Positions 8,308-17,819 of a stretch of DNA of 64,000 nt are shown piece by piece. This stretch comes from Bacillota bacterium (GTDB lineage Bacteria > Bacillota_A > Clostridia > Lachnospirales > Lachnospiraceae): NCBI GenBank assembly GCA_023443625.1, contig JAEZTQ010000101.1:1-64000 (forward strand). The letters run 5' to 3'. The notes below the pieces were generated by a model. The model made no database searches, was not told the origin of the DNA, and worked only from the letters and a program-made list of their open reading frames with translations. The translations under genes were made by a program, and so were the position numbers. Numbering within the stretch: the stretch's first letter is position 1; each line of letters begins with the position of its first letter.

Positions 8308-9567
8308 ATGAGATATCAAGATTATGAACAATTAATTAAAAACTATGTGTTGGAAAATGTGGAAACAATTTTAAAGGAGCCCCACTCCTTTATTCGCTAT
8401 CCCTTTATTGATCCCGGCTCCGTTTATGACGGAAATGTGTGGGATTGGGATACCTACTGGTCCGTCTTTGGGCTACTTGGATTGATGGACAATTTTCCGA
8501 AGGAAACGCAGGAAAAGATTATTGTCCATGCGAAAGGAAATGTGGAAAACTTCTTTGACCATCAACTGGAAGATGGCTATATCCCCATGATGATCGAGGT
8601 GGCGGACTGGCCAGAACCCTATTTGAATATGAAGCACAAGGAAGGCGTGCTTATGAACATGCATAAGCCATTTTTGTGTGGGCAGATCTGCATGATCAGT
8701 GAATATGTGAAGGATTATTCGTGGGCGGCAGGCTTTGTCGATGGATTGAAGCGTTATTTTGAATATTATAGGAAGACGTATTTTAACGAAAACACAGGGC
8801 TTTACGTATGGTGCGATGATATTATGATCGGGATGGACAATGATCCGGCTAGCTTCGGCAGGCCCAAGTTCTCCACGGCGAATATTTATCTAAATAGTTT
8901 TTTTGTACAGGAGCTGCAATGCATGGCGGATTTCCTCGACAAGCTTGGGATCGGGGATAAGGACATTTATCTTGACCAGGCTAAGGAACTTGTTAAGAGC
9001 ATTCAGTCGGAATGCTGGGATGAGAGAGACGGCTTCTTTTATTCCGTGGATGTTGATATTGAAACAAGGAAATTTGACTGGTTCCATCAGGGGCTTGGTG
9101 TGTTTTGGAAAACACTTCCTATTAAAATAAGGGTATGGTCTGGGTTTATCCCCCTTTGGAGCGGTTTTGCGACAAAGGAACAGGCCCAGCGACTCGCTGA
9201 GCATTTTTGGGACGAGGGTACTTTTTATTCCGAATATGGTATTGCCACACTTGCCAAGGATGAGAAGATGTTCAATTTGGATGCGACGAACAATCCGTCC
9301 AACTGGCTGGGACCCATCTGGCTTGTTGCCAATTATGTGGTGTTTCATGGGTTGCTTGAATACGGTTATGTAAAAGAGGCAAAGACCCTTTGCCAGAATT
9401 CTCTAAAGCTCTTGGGAGAGGATCTTAAAAAGAATCATTGTATGCATGAATACTATAATCCATATACCGGAGAACCAGTCATGAATGGCGGTTTCATTAA
9501 CTGGAATATGCTTGCTGTGACCATGGCGTCGGAACTGAAAAAGAAGGGAATCGACTATGAAGGGTAG
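8308..9567 (+). CDS. (alpha/alpha)6-barrel glycoside hydrolase, trehalase/GH63-like
   Basis: A 419-residue cytosolic protein without a signal peptide. VWDWDTYW near residue 35, the conserved DATNNPSNWLGPIW region near 325, and the C-terminal YNPYTGEP/GGFINWN motifs match the MGH1-like/GH63/GH37 group of (alpha/alpha)6 glycosidases. That group includes trehalase-like, glucosidase and mannosylglycerate hydrolase activities, so the substrate cannot be named from sequence. It is co-transcribed with the transporter and probably acts on the imported sugar. The stop codon overlaps the first base of the leader repeats that follow. Confidence 0.75.
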   Translation: MRYQDYEQLIKNYVLENVETILKEPHSFIRYPFIDPGSVYDGNVWDWDTYWSVFGLLGLMDNFPKETQEKIIVHAKGNVENFFDHQLEDGYIPMMIEVADWPEPYLNMKHKEGVLMNMHKPFLCGQICMISEYVKDYSWAAGFVDGLKRYFEYYRKTYFNENTGLYVWCDDIMIGMDNDPASFGRPKFSTANIYLNSFFVQELQCMADFLDKLGIGDKDIYLDQAKELVKSIQSECWDERDGFFYSVDVDIETRKFDWFHQGLGVFWKTLPIKIRVWSGFIPLWSGFATKEQAQRLAEHFWDEGTFYSEYGIATLAKDEKMFNLDATNNPSNWLGPIWLVANYVVFHGLLEYGYVKEAKTLCQNSLKLLGEDLKKNHCMHEYYNPYTGEPVMNGGFINWNMLAVTMASELKKKGIDYEG

Positions 9568-9785
9568 TGTGAAAATAAAAAGCAATTTTCACACCTAGAA
9601 GTTTGTGCCTGCGTGATCCTCGGCACAAACTAACTCAAGGGGAAGGCATGTACTGTTAGTGTGAATTATTGAAAAACATAATTCACACTTAGAAGTTTGT
9701 GCCTGCATAATCCTCGGCACAAACTAACTCAAAGGGAAGGAATGTACTGATAGTGTGAAAAATAAAATTTTTCGCACGCAAATTT
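9567..9785 (+). repeat. Tandem hairpin leader repeat before the dehydrogenase
   Basis: Units of 92-94 bases start at 9567, 9659 and 9753 (the last diverges). Each opens with a hairpin between GTGTGAA-type and TTCACAC-type arms (GTGTGAAAA...TTTTCACAC in the first). The first two continue with a second hairpin GTTTGTGCC...GGCACAAAC, then AAGGGGAAGGC or AAAGGGAAGGA directly before ATGTAC and an in-frame stop within two codons. The third unit swaps its second hairpin for TGCCTGCGGCCCAAAG...GCAGGC and leads into the real gene start. The array looks like a duplicated 5' leader. Confidence 0.85.
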
Positions 9786-9833
9786 GTGCCTGCGGCCCAA
9801 AGTTTGCAGGCTTTGAAGAAAGGCATGGTAATT

Positions 9834-10871
9834 ATGATGAAAGTCTGTGTATTGACAGGAAAGCAGAAACTGGAATGGATGGAGAGGGAGATACCACAGC
9901 CGGGTTACGGAGAACTACAAATTCAATTAAAACACGTTGGAGTATGCGGCTCTGATCTGCATTTTTATCAAGAAGGACGTCTGGCTAATTGGGAATTGAA
10001 CGGCCCGCTGGCACTGGGCCATGAGCCGGGAGGCGTCGTATCTGCCATCGGCGAGGGCGTGGAAGGCTTTGAAGTTGGCGACCGGGTAGCGTTGGAACCG
10101 GGGGTTGGCTGCGGTAAATGCAAGGATTGTCTGGAAGGGCATTATAATCTTTGCAGCCATGTGAAATTCATGGCGATTCCCAATGAAAAGGACGGAGTGT
10201 TCTCGGATTACTGCGTGCATGATGCGTCCATGTGCTTTAAACTGCCGGACAACGTGGATACCATGGAGGGAGGCTTGATGGAGCCCCTTTGCGTAGGTTT
10301 GCATGCAACGGAGCTTTCTAACGCTAAAATCGGAGAGACAGCCATCGTGCTGGGAAGCGGCTGTATCGGCTTGTGTACGGTCATGGCCTTAAAAGCGAGG
10401 GGCGTCAGCGAGATCTATGTTTCAGACGTACTCGATAAACGCTTGGAAAAGGCCATGGAGGTCGGCGCAAAGAGAACATTCAACAGCGCCAAGGGCGAAG
10501 ATATCGAAGCCTTTGCGAGGACGATGCCTAAGGGTGGTGCAGATCAGGTATACGAATGCGCAGGTAATGGTTTTACCACGCTGCAGACCTGCCGTCTTAT
10601 TAGCAAGGCTGGAAAAGTGACCCTTGTGGGCGTTTCTCCCCAACCGGTGTTAGAGCTTGATATTGCGACGCTGAATGCAATGGAAGGGACGATCTATTCT
10701 GTGTATCGTTACCGCAACCTTTATCCGAAGGCCATCGCCGCTGTTTCATCGGGATTGATCCCCCTTAAAAAAATCGTTTCCCATGTGTTTGAATTTAAGG
10801 ATTGCATTGAGGCCCTTGAATATAGTCTGGAGCATAAGGATGAAGTAATTAAGGCAGTCATAGAATTTTAA
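9834..10871 (+). CDS. Zinc-dependent medium-chain dehydrogenase (sorbitol/threonine dehydrogenase-like)
   Basis: A 345-residue NAD(P)-dependent alcohol/polyol dehydrogenase. Catalytic zinc ligands are C38 and H63-E64 (LGHEPGG); structural zinc cysteines lie in GCGKCKDCLEGHYNLC; the Rossmann motif is VLGSGCIGLCTVM near residue 170. It probably oxidises a sugar alcohol or reduces a sugar released by the neighbouring glycosidases; the substrate is not known. ATG at 9834 was chosen because AAGAAAGG lies about ten bases upstream and homologues begin close to KVCVLTG; the reading frame is open back to 9786, and ATG at 9825 sits only one base after the ribosome-binding site. Confidence 0.9.
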   Translation: MMKVCVLTGKQKLEWMEREIPQPGYGELQIQLKHVGVCGSDLHFYQEGRLANWELNGPLALGHEPGGVVSAIGEGVEGFEVGDRVALEPGVGCGKCKDCLEGHYNLCSHVKFMAIPNEKDGVFSDYCVHDASMCFKLPDNVDTMEGGLMEPLCVGLHATELSNAKIGETAIVLGSGCIGLCTVMALKARGVSEIYVSDVLDKRLEKAMEVGAKRTFNSAKGEDIEAFARTMPKGGADQVYECAGNGFTTLQTCRLISKAGKVTLVGVSPQPVLELDIATLNAMEGTIYSVYRYRNLYPKAIAAVSSGLIPLKKIVSHVFEFKDCIEALEYSLEHKDEVIKAVIEF

Positions 10872-10923
10872 TTAATGACAAAGGACACTTTTGAAAATTA
10901 GATATGGCGGGAAGGAGAAGGCA

Positions 10924-13581
10924 ATGGCCGAAATAGCAAACATCAGTATCAATTATCAGCAGGCTCCTATTGGGATTGAAGACATTTTTCAGCTGGGCTG
11001 GGAGATCCATTCTGAGAAAAGAGCAGTGCTTCAGAAGAGCTATCAGCTTGAACTTGTGCAGGATGCAACATTTGAAGAGATCCTGTATGACAGCGGCATC
11101 GTAGAATCAGACGAATCCGCTCATGTGATCCTTGACCTTGGGGCCGACGTTTTACAACCGCTTAAAAAATACTGGATCCGCATACGGATAGTAACGACGG
11201 ACGGGGAAGAAAGCGGCTGGAAAGAAAGCAGCTTCGTGACTGCATATCCCAAGGGGACGCAGTGGGATGCCAACTTCATTACGATTGAAACGGAAGAAGA
11301 CCGGGAGGATAGTAAGGGCTTTTATATAAGAAAGAATGTATGTGTGCAGAAAAAAGTTAAAGAGGCCTATGCTTGCACTACTGCCCTCGGTCTGTATCAT
11401 TTTTATATAAATGGAAAAAAGGTCAGCGAGGATGAATTCGCACCAGGCTGGACGTCCTACAATAAGCATTTGCTCTATCAGACCTATGATGTGACTGCCT
11501 ACTTGCAGGAAGGTGAAAATACCCTTGGTGCCCTTGTAGGAGCTGGATGGTATAAGGGTGTGATGGGGTTTATGCATTACCGTAACAATTACGGGAGTAG
11601 AGCTGCTTTTTTCGCTCAAATCCTCGTAACCTATGAGGATGGCAGCATAGATCGTTTTGTAACGGACGAGAACTGGCAGGGTGAATGGGGTCCGGTGCTA
11701 TTTTCAGAGATTTATGACGGAGAACTATATGATGCCAGAGATGAGATCGACGGGTGGAGTAGGAATGACTGTGTCTATGCAGACTGGAAATCGGTACATC
11801 GGGTAGGGTTTGACTGTTCTGTTCTATCAGCCCAGAGCGGTGCAAAGGTACGGAAGATGACAAGGCTTCCGGCTAAGGAGTTGATTGTGACGCCCCAGGG
11901 CGATACTGTCATCGATTTTGGACAGAATCTAACGGGTTGGGTTGAGTTTACGGTGAAAGGCAAGCCTGGCGATCAAGTCGTCCTAAACTGTTTTGAAGTG
12001 TTGGACGCTGATGGGAATGTGTATCTTGACAATCTGCGGGCGGCGAAGCAGACTGTTACCTATGTATGTAATAAGGAGCAGGAGGTCACATTTCATCCGA
12101 ACTTTTCCTATCAGGGTTTTCAATATGTTCGGGTACAGGAATATCCGGGAACCATAAACCTTGACAACTTCACGGCCTATGCGGTGCATTCTGATATGGA
12201 GATGGCAGGGAGTTTTACCTGCTCCAACCCCGATTTAAACCAGCTGCATCACAATATCCTGTGGGGGATGAAGGGAAATTTTCTCGACGTACCCACAGAC
12301 TGTCCCCAAAGGGACGAACGGCTTGGCTGGACGGGAGATGCCCAAATTTTCTGCCGTACAGCAAGCTATCTGATGGATACCTATACATTTTTTACGAAAT
12401 GGCTCGTCGATGTCGCTGCGGATCAGACAGAAGATGGAGGCGTACCCCATGTCGTGCCGGATCTTTTGATTGGCAGGAGCGCAGGAGATTGGCTGACTGA
12501 GCAGGGTGAGCATTCGGCAGCAGCCTGGGCTGATGTTGCGGTCATCATGCCTTGGACCTTGTATTTAATGTACGGAGATAAGGAAGTTATCAAAAAACAG
12601 TACCCCAGCATGAAGGCGTGGATTGATTTCATGCAAAGACATGCTGTGGGAAATATATGGAATTATAAGCTGCAGTTTGGCGACTGGGTCGCTCTGGATG
12701 CCGAGGAGGGCAGCTATTTCGGCGCAACACCAAATGATTTGACCTGCACCGCCTATTACGCTTATTCAACGAAGCTGTTTTCCAAAATGGCAGCAGTCAT
12801 TGGAAAGGAAGATGATGCGAAGAAATACGGGATGCTCTATAAAGAGATCGTGAAGACCTATCAAAAAACCTTTCTTTGTGAGAATGGGCACTTAAATGTT
12901 CAGACCCAGACCGCTCAGATTCTGTCACTCTATTTTGATTTGGTGCCGCAAAACTGCCGGGCCACTGTGACAGAGGATCTCCTTAAACTACTTAAAAAAG
13001 AAAAGGGGCATCTTGTGACGGGCTTTGTCGGTACACCCTATTTTTGCCATGCCCTGAGTCAGAACGGTCATACTAAGGAAGCATATGAGCTATTATTAAA
13101 AGATGACTTTCCGTCGTGGCTCTATCAGGTGAAGCAGGGTGCGACGACGGTGTGGGAGCATTGGGATGGAAAAAAACCTGATGGTACCATGTGGAGTCCT
13201 GACATGAATTCCTTTAATCATTATGCCTATGGTGCAATCGGGGAATGGTTGTACCGTGTGGCAGCGGGCATTGAATGCGACGAGGCACAGCCAGGCTTTA
13301 AGAATAGTATCATCGCTCCACACATCGGCGGAGGACTGAGCTACTTGAACGCATCTTACAAAAGCATTTATGGAAGGATTGTTTCTAACTGGAAAAAGGA
13401 AGGGACATGTGTTACACTGCATATTGAGATACCTTGTAATACCACGGCTGAGCTGCGCCTAAGTAATGTAAAGGAGCTAAAGGAGTCAGCCGGGTTATGT
13501 TTTGTAAAAGAAAAGGATATGTTGTCGGCAAAAGTACTTTCTGGCAGCTATGATATCCTATATGAGGAATGCCTATGTTGA
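10924..13581 (+). CDS. Alpha-L-rhamnosidase, GH78
   Basis: An 885-residue intracellular glycosidase that removes terminal alpha-L-rhamnose. An N-terminal Ig-like domain is followed by Bac_rhamnosid_N, with the carbohydrate-binding motif FYINGKKVSEDEFAPGWTSY near residues 160-180, then the concanavalin-like domain, the (alpha/alpha)6 catalytic domain, and a C-terminal beta-sandwich. The GH78 hallmark DCPQRDERLGWTGD starts at D459, and TTVWEHWDG supplies the later conserved Glu. There is no signal peptide. ATG at 10924 follows GGAAGGAG by six bases, better than the TTG 33 bases upstream. Confidence 0.95.
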   Translation: MAEIANISINYQQAPIGIEDIFQLGWEIHSEKRAVLQKSYQLELVQDATFEEILYDSGIVESDESAHVILDLGADVLQPLKKYWIRIRIVTTDGEESGWKESSFVTAYPKGTQWDANFITIETEEDREDSKGFYIRKNVCVQKKVKEAYACTTALGLYHFYINGKKVSEDEFAPGWTSYNKHLLYQTYDVTAYLQEGENTLGALVGAGWYKGVMGFMHYRNNYGSRAAFFAQILVTYEDGSIDRFVTDENWQGEWGPVLFSEIYDGELYDARDEIDGWSRNDCVYADWKSVHRVGFDCSVLSAQSGAKVRKMTRLPAKELIVTPQGDTVIDFGQNLTGWVEFTVKGKPGDQVVLNCFEVLDADGNVYLDNLRAAKQTVTYVCNKEQEVTFHPNFSYQGFQYVRVQEYPGTINLDNFTAYAVHSDMEMAGSFTCSNPDLNQLHHNILWGMKGNFLDVPTDCPQRDERLGWTGDAQIFCRTASYLMDTYTFFTKWLVDVAADQTEDGGVPHVVPDLLIGRSAGDWLTEQGEHSAAAWADVAVIMPWTLYLMYGDKEVIKKQYPSMKAWIDFMQRHAVGNIWNYKLQFGDWVALDAEEGSYFGATPNDLTCTAYYAYSTKLFSKMAAVIGKEDDAKKYGMLYKEIVKTYQKTFLCENGHLNVQTQTAQILSLYFDLVPQNCRATVTEDLLKLLKKEKGHLVTGFVGTPYFCHALSQNGHTKEAYELLLKDDFPSWLYQVKQGATTVWEHWDGKKPDGTMWSPDMNSFNHYAYGAIGEWLYRVAAGIECDEAQPGFKNSIIAPHIGGGLSYLNASYKSIYGRIVSNWKKEGTCVTLHIEIPCNTTAELRLSNVKELKESAGLCFVKEKDMLSAKVLSGSYDILYEECLC

Positions 13582-15209
13582 TAAAAAATCCAATTATAGC
13601 CGGATTTCATCCGGATCCTTCCATCATTCGGGTGGAAGACACCTTTTATATTGCAAACTCCACCTTTGAGTGGTTTCCAGGTGTATCGATTCACCGATCG
13701 AAGAATTTAAGAGACTGGGAGCTGATTACTTACCCTCTTGCCTCATCAGGGATGCTTGATTTACGTGGGATACTAAACGGCGGCGGTGTATGGGCTCCCT
13801 GCCTAAGCTTCCATAAGGGCACCTTCTATCTCGTGTTTTCCATAGTCAGAACCGCCGAGGAGCGGATGCAGGACACGGCTAATTATTTGACCATGGCAAA
13901 GGATATTATGGGTCCCTGGAGTACGCCCGTCTATTTAAACAGCGGCGGCTTTGATGCCTCACTTTTTCACGATGAGGAAGATCAAACGGCGTGGCTCTTG
14001 CAGATGAAATGGGATTTCCAGCCGGGACATAACCTGTTTCGGGGCATTTTCATGAGAAGGTTGGACCTTACATCCAGCCGATTGGTTGGAGAGTCGGTAT
14101 GCATTTTCAAAGGGACAGAACGGGGTTTCACCGAAGGGCCACACCTGTATCGGCATGGAGGCTGGTACTATCTGATGACGGCGGAAGGTGGCACAAGAGA
14201 TACCCACTGTATCACCATGGCAAGAAGCTTAAAACGGGAAGGTCCTTATGAAGTTGATCCGGCCGGACCCCTCTTATCCGCTTACGAGGTACCGGACTGG
14301 CCTATTCAATACGCTGGACATGGAGATTTGTTCGAGGATGGAAAGGGAAACTGGTTCATTGTCCATCTAGGTGTCAGGAAGCACCTTACGAAGGGTTACA
14401 GTGTCATGGGCAGAGAAACCTTTTTACAGGCGGGACACTGGACTAAGGACGGGTGGTTTCGATTAGATTATGGAATGCTGCCCCAGGAACAAGTGGAAGT
14501 GAAAGAAAGTAGGGACGAGATTGAGAAAGAGGAGTCAAAAGAGCCTACTTCGGATTTCTATAGAACCTATACCTTTGACAATCCGAATTTGGATATTCAC
14601 TTTTCCACACTGCGGATTCCTCTTTCAGAAGGAGATTTGAGCTTGACTGAGCGCCCTGGCTATTTGCGCTTAAAAGGCGGAGAAAGCATTTTTTCCAAGC
14701 ATTTGCAGGTAATGGCAGCCATCCGTATCGCAGATGTCTGCTTTAGTGCGGAAACAGAAATAGAATTTCAACCGGAGCATTACCAGCAGATGGCAGGGAT
14801 CACGCTCTTTTATAGCACGGCGAATTTTTACTACTGTTTTATTAGCTACGAAGAAGGGATTGGCAGGTTTTTGCAAGTGATGATACGGGATGGGAACCGG
14901 ATGCGCTATCTCTGTGAAGAGCCAGTCATACTTACCTCAAGCCTCCCCATACGCCTGCGCGTCCAATTCAGCCCTCAGGGTATTCGCTTTTATTATACCC
15001 AGGTGGATACCACCGATTTGTCCAATGATTTCATTTATACCCCAATTGGAGAGGATGCAGATTTGCTTCCTGTAACGATTCTGTCGGATGAATATGCGAC
15101 TATAAGCGGCGAGCAAGGTTACACCGGAGCCTTCCTTGGCCTATGTTGCCAAGATTTAAGTGGCGCTAGAAAGCCCGCAGATTTTAAATATCTGATAATA
15201 AGTCAATAA
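13575..15209 (+). CDS. GH43 beta-xylosidase / alpha-L-arabinofuranosidase
   Basis: A 544-residue five-bladed beta-propeller glycosidase. It has the general-base D14 in GFHPDPSI, pKa-tuning D127 in GGFDASLF, and general-acid E187 in TEGPHLY, then a C-terminal beta-sandwich from about residue 330. The N-terminal NSTFEWFPGV motif is typical of GH43 xylosidases (subfamily 11/12-like). No signal peptide is present, so it acts on imported oligosaccharides. The start ATG overlaps the rhamnosidase stop by seven bases and is spaced six bases from GAGGA, indicating translational coupling; an ATG two codons earlier is too close to that site. Confidence 0.92.
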   Translation: MLIKNPIIAGFHPDPSIIRVEDTFYIANSTFEWFPGVSIHRSKNLRDWELITYPLASSGMLDLRGILNGGGVWAPCLSFHKGTFYLVFSIVRTAEERMQDTANYLTMAKDIMGPWSTPVYLNSGGFDASLFHDEEDQTAWLLQMKWDFQPGHNLFRGIFMRRLDLTSSRLVGESVCIFKGTERGFTEGPHLYRHGGWYYLMTAEGGTRDTHCITMARSLKREGPYEVDPAGPLLSAYEVPDWPIQYAGHGDLFEDGKGNWFIVHLGVRKHLTKGYSVMGRETFLQAGHWTKDGWFRLDYGMLPQEQVEVKESRDEIEKEESKEPTSDFYRTYTFDNPNLDIHFSTLRIPLSEGDLSLTERPGYLRLKGGESIFSKHLQVMAAIRIADVCFSAETEIEFQPEHYQQMAGITLFYSTANFYYCFISYEEGIGRFLQVMIRDGNRMRYLCEEPVILTSSLPIRLRVQFSPQGIRFYYTQVDTTDLSNDFIYTPIGEDADLLPVTILSDEYATISGEQGYTGAFLGLCCQDLSGARKPADFKYLIISQ

Positions 15210-15283
15210 TAAATCATCCTAAAGCAAACTACCGGGTATGCCGGTAGTCATCCGTAGTAGCATCAAGGAATAACTTTGTTAGT

Positions 15284-15326
15284 AAAAAAGGGCGTCGCAA
15301 TTAAATTAATGAGCGATGCCCTTTTT
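15284..15326 (+). terminator. Terminator of locus A
   Basis: AAAAAGGGCGTCGC pairs with GCGATGCCCTTTTT with one wobble around an AT-rich loop, ending in a run of T. It follows the GH43 gene and closes the locus A operon. Confidence 0.9.
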
Positions 15327-15435
15327 GCATTAGTGTACTATAAAACTGAAGTTAATCCATAGAAGTTCTAACTTTCATCTATGGCTAATGAGAAGATAAA
15401 TTTATATAATAGAGAAAAATAAAGGAGGAGAACAA

Positions 15436-16797
15436 ATGAAAAAGTTTATAAGTTTACTGCTAATCTTCTCAATGGCAGCTACCTTATTTATCGGTTGTGG
15501 TAAATCAGGTACTACTAAGGAAAAAGATGAAACAGACATCAGCACAGAGGATTCAAAAAAGCAAACAGAAGAATCGAAAGATGAAGGGACGAAAGAAGAA
15601 GCAAAACCTGTCACCCTGACCCTTTATGGGGATGCAGGTAACGTACAAAGACCCTTCATGCAAAAGATATTTGCTTTGTATGAGGAAGCAACAGGCAATA
15701 AAATTGATGTGCAGGGAATTGAATCTGAGAATTTTGAAAGTGTATGTCTGATGAAATTTCAGACAGGTGATATTCCTGACTTGTTTTTACATCAAGGCGG
15801 ATACTCCTTAGATGCTTATAATCCATCTGAAAATTTTGTGGATTTTACTAGCAGCAGCTGGGTGGCAGATATTATAGACAGTGTATTGCCTACAGCAAAA
15901 AGAGGTGAGACTGTATATGGTTTACCTTTCTGGGAAGCATCATATTCTGGGCTCCTATATAATAAAGTGTTATTTGAGGAGCTAGGTATAAAGCTGCCAA
16001 AAACACAGGAGGAATTTAATGCTGTCTGCGAAGAGCTATTAGAGAAGGGAGTACAGCCAATTTATTTCCCTGTAAAAGATGTGTGGCCGATGCTTTATCA
16101 ATATGGTATGGATCCTATTTTTGAAAATAAAGATTTACTGAATAAGCTGAATACAAATCAGACGACCTATGCAGAAATTCCAGAAATGAAGAATATGATT
16201 AATTGGTATAAGATGGCGGCAGATAAAGGTTATTTTGGTAAAACCTTTGCTACAGATACATGGGATTATTGTATGGAGGTATTGGGTGAAGGTGAAGCTG
16301 CTATGATGTATTGCTGGGATACTTGGCTATACAGTGACTATGATAGTGAGGCTTATACCTATGTGGCAGATGATTTTGGTTTAATGCCTGCTTTCCTTAA
16401 TACTACTGATAATGGAACCTTTGAAGGCCCTAACTGTAATTTAATGTTGGCAAATAAGAATAGTGAGAATAAGGAGGAAGCTATTAATTTTATTAACTTT
16501 ATGGCTGACCCGGTAAATTATAATAAGGCTTTTGATGGCTTTGAAACTGCACCTGTTTTTAAAGGACAGACTACAATTAAAACAACACCACAATATAGCA
16601 GTTCTAAGGATTGGATTGCTGAAGTAGGACGAGCATCTATTGCTAATCCAGAAATCATAGGATTTTCCTTGGTAGATGGCGGAAAATATATTCAAGAGTT
16701 ATTAATTGGAAATATAGATGTAGATCAGTGCCTGAAATCAATGGATGTAGAGCGTATCAAAACTGCAAAAGCGCAACAGGCAGAAGGATTTGAGTAA
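15436..16797 (+). CDS. Sugar ABC transporter substrate-binding lipoprotein, locus B
   Basis: A 453-residue family 1 solute-binding protein with a lipoprotein signal peptide (lipobox FIGC, Cys21) and a long charged Glu/Lys/Asp linker to about residue 55. The binding domain shows LYNKVLFEELGI and LPKTQEEFN. AAAGGAGGAG lies seven bases upstream of ATG, and a TATAAT at 15405-15410 is a plausible -10 box with no good -35, as expected for an activator-dependent promoter. It heads a second YesMN-ABC sugar locus and is more AT-rich than its counterpart at 5072. Confidence 0.94.
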   Translation: MKKFISLLLIFSMAATLFIGCGKSGTTKEKDETDISTEDSKKQTEESKDEGTKEEAKPVTLTLYGDAGNVQRPFMQKIFALYEEATGNKIDVQGIESENFESVCLMKFQTGDIPDLFLHQGGYSLDAYNPSENFVDFTSSSWVADIIDSVLPTAKRGETVYGLPFWEASYSGLLYNKVLFEELGIKLPKTQEEFNAVCEELLEKGVQPIYFPVKDVWPMLYQYGMDPIFENKDLLNKLNTNQTTYAEIPEMKNMINWYKMAADKGYFGKTFATDTWDYCMEVLGEGEAAMMYCWDTWLYSDYDSEAYTYVADDFGLMPAFLNTTDNGTFEGPNCNLMLANKNSENKEEAINFINFMADPVNYNKAFDGFETAPVFKGQTTIKTTPQYSSSKDWIAEVGRASIANPEIIGFSLVDGGKYIQELLIGNIDVDQCLKSMDVERIKTAKAQQAEGFE

Positions 16798-16832
16798 TAT
16801 AATTAATTTGGAGACATAGTGCAAGTTTGAGA

Positions 16833-16881
16833 GGGGCTGTTGCAAAAGAGGTAGAATACGATTTTTGCGATGGCCCTTTTT
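16833..16881 (+). terminator. Attenuator after binding protein B
   Basis: GGGGCTGTTGCAAAA can pair imperfectly with TTTTTGCGATGGCCC, followed by TTTTTGC. As in locus A it lies between the binding-protein gene and the first permease. Confidence 0.65.
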
Positions 16882-16946
16882 GCAATATGTTCCTAACCAT
16901 TTGATCGCTTGACTAGCTGAATTACTAATAGACTAAGAGGATAATT

Positions 16947-17819
16947 ATGAATAAAAAGAAAATATACCCATCCTATATGATGATAGTACCACTTACGGTA
17001 TTTGCTATCTTTTTTCTTCTGCCATCTACAGTGGGGTTTTTTTATGCATTTACTGATTGGAGTGCATATGTCAGGGATTTTAAATTTATTGGTTTAAGAA
17101 ATTTTATTGAGGTGCTACAAAATAAGACATTAATTACGGCTCTAGAAAATACCATAATATTCGCAGGGGTTAAAACAATTATTGTCACAATTTTAGGGTT
17201 TGTATTTGCCATTCCTCTCAACCGTAAAATTAAGAGCACTAATATATTAAGAACTATATATTTCGTGCCGGCTGTTTTCTCATCCCTGGTAGTGGGATTG
17301 ATATTTAATGCAGTTTTTGATGCCCGACATGGCATAGCGAATAGTTTATTAACTTTTCTTGGACTTGAAAGTCTTATCCAACCATGGCTTGGTAGTAGGT
17401 GGCCTGGGGTCTTTTCTATATGCTTTGCAGAAGTGTGGAGAAATATTGGCTATGCCGTTGTAATTACCCTAGCTGGGCTTCAATCAGTCAATAGTGACTA
17501 TCTGGAGGCAGCTAAAGTAGACGGGGCTACGGGGTGGCAATTGTTTAGAAAAATTACCTTGCCATTAATTTTACCTTCCGTCAACGTGAACATCTTATTT
17601 AGCTTAATTTATGGGTTGAAGATGTTTGATCTTGTATATGTAATGACAGGAGGAGGTCCGGGACATGATACAGAGACCTTTGGTACACTCATGGTAAATG
17701 AAATGTCATCGGGTAGATTTTCCCACTCCGTTGCCATAAATCTGTTGTTTACCATTATATTAGTCATAGTTGCAATTCTTTATCAAAAACTGTCTGAAAG
17801 GTGGGAGCATATAGAGTGA
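16947..17819 (+). CDS. Sugar ABC permease, MalF-like, locus B
   Basis: A 290-residue CUT1 permease with about six membrane segments. The EAA loop is EAAKVDGATGWQLFRKITLP near residues 188-208, followed by the conserved GLKMFDLVYVMTGGGPG region. AGAGGA precedes the ATG. The next permease gene begins inside its stop codon. Confidence 0.94.
   Translation: MNKKKIYPSYMMIVPLTVFAIFFLLPSTVGFFYAFTDWSAYVRDFKFIGLRNFIEVLQNKTLITALENTIIFAGVKTIIVTILGFVFAIPLNRKIKSTNILRTIYFVPAVFSSLVVGLIFNAVFDARHGIANSLLTFLGLESLIQPWLGSRWPGVFSICFAEVWRNIGYAVVITLAGLQSVNSDYLEAAKVDGATGWQLFRKITLPLILPSVNVNILFSLIYGLKMFDLVYVMTGGGPGHDTETFGTLMVNEMSSGRFSHSVAINLLFTIILVIVAILYQKLSERWEHIE

Noticed and set aside
8903..9373. Alternative-frame ORFs inside the glycosidase gene
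   Set aside because: They overlap a clear in-frame enzyme and show no start signals or family motifs.
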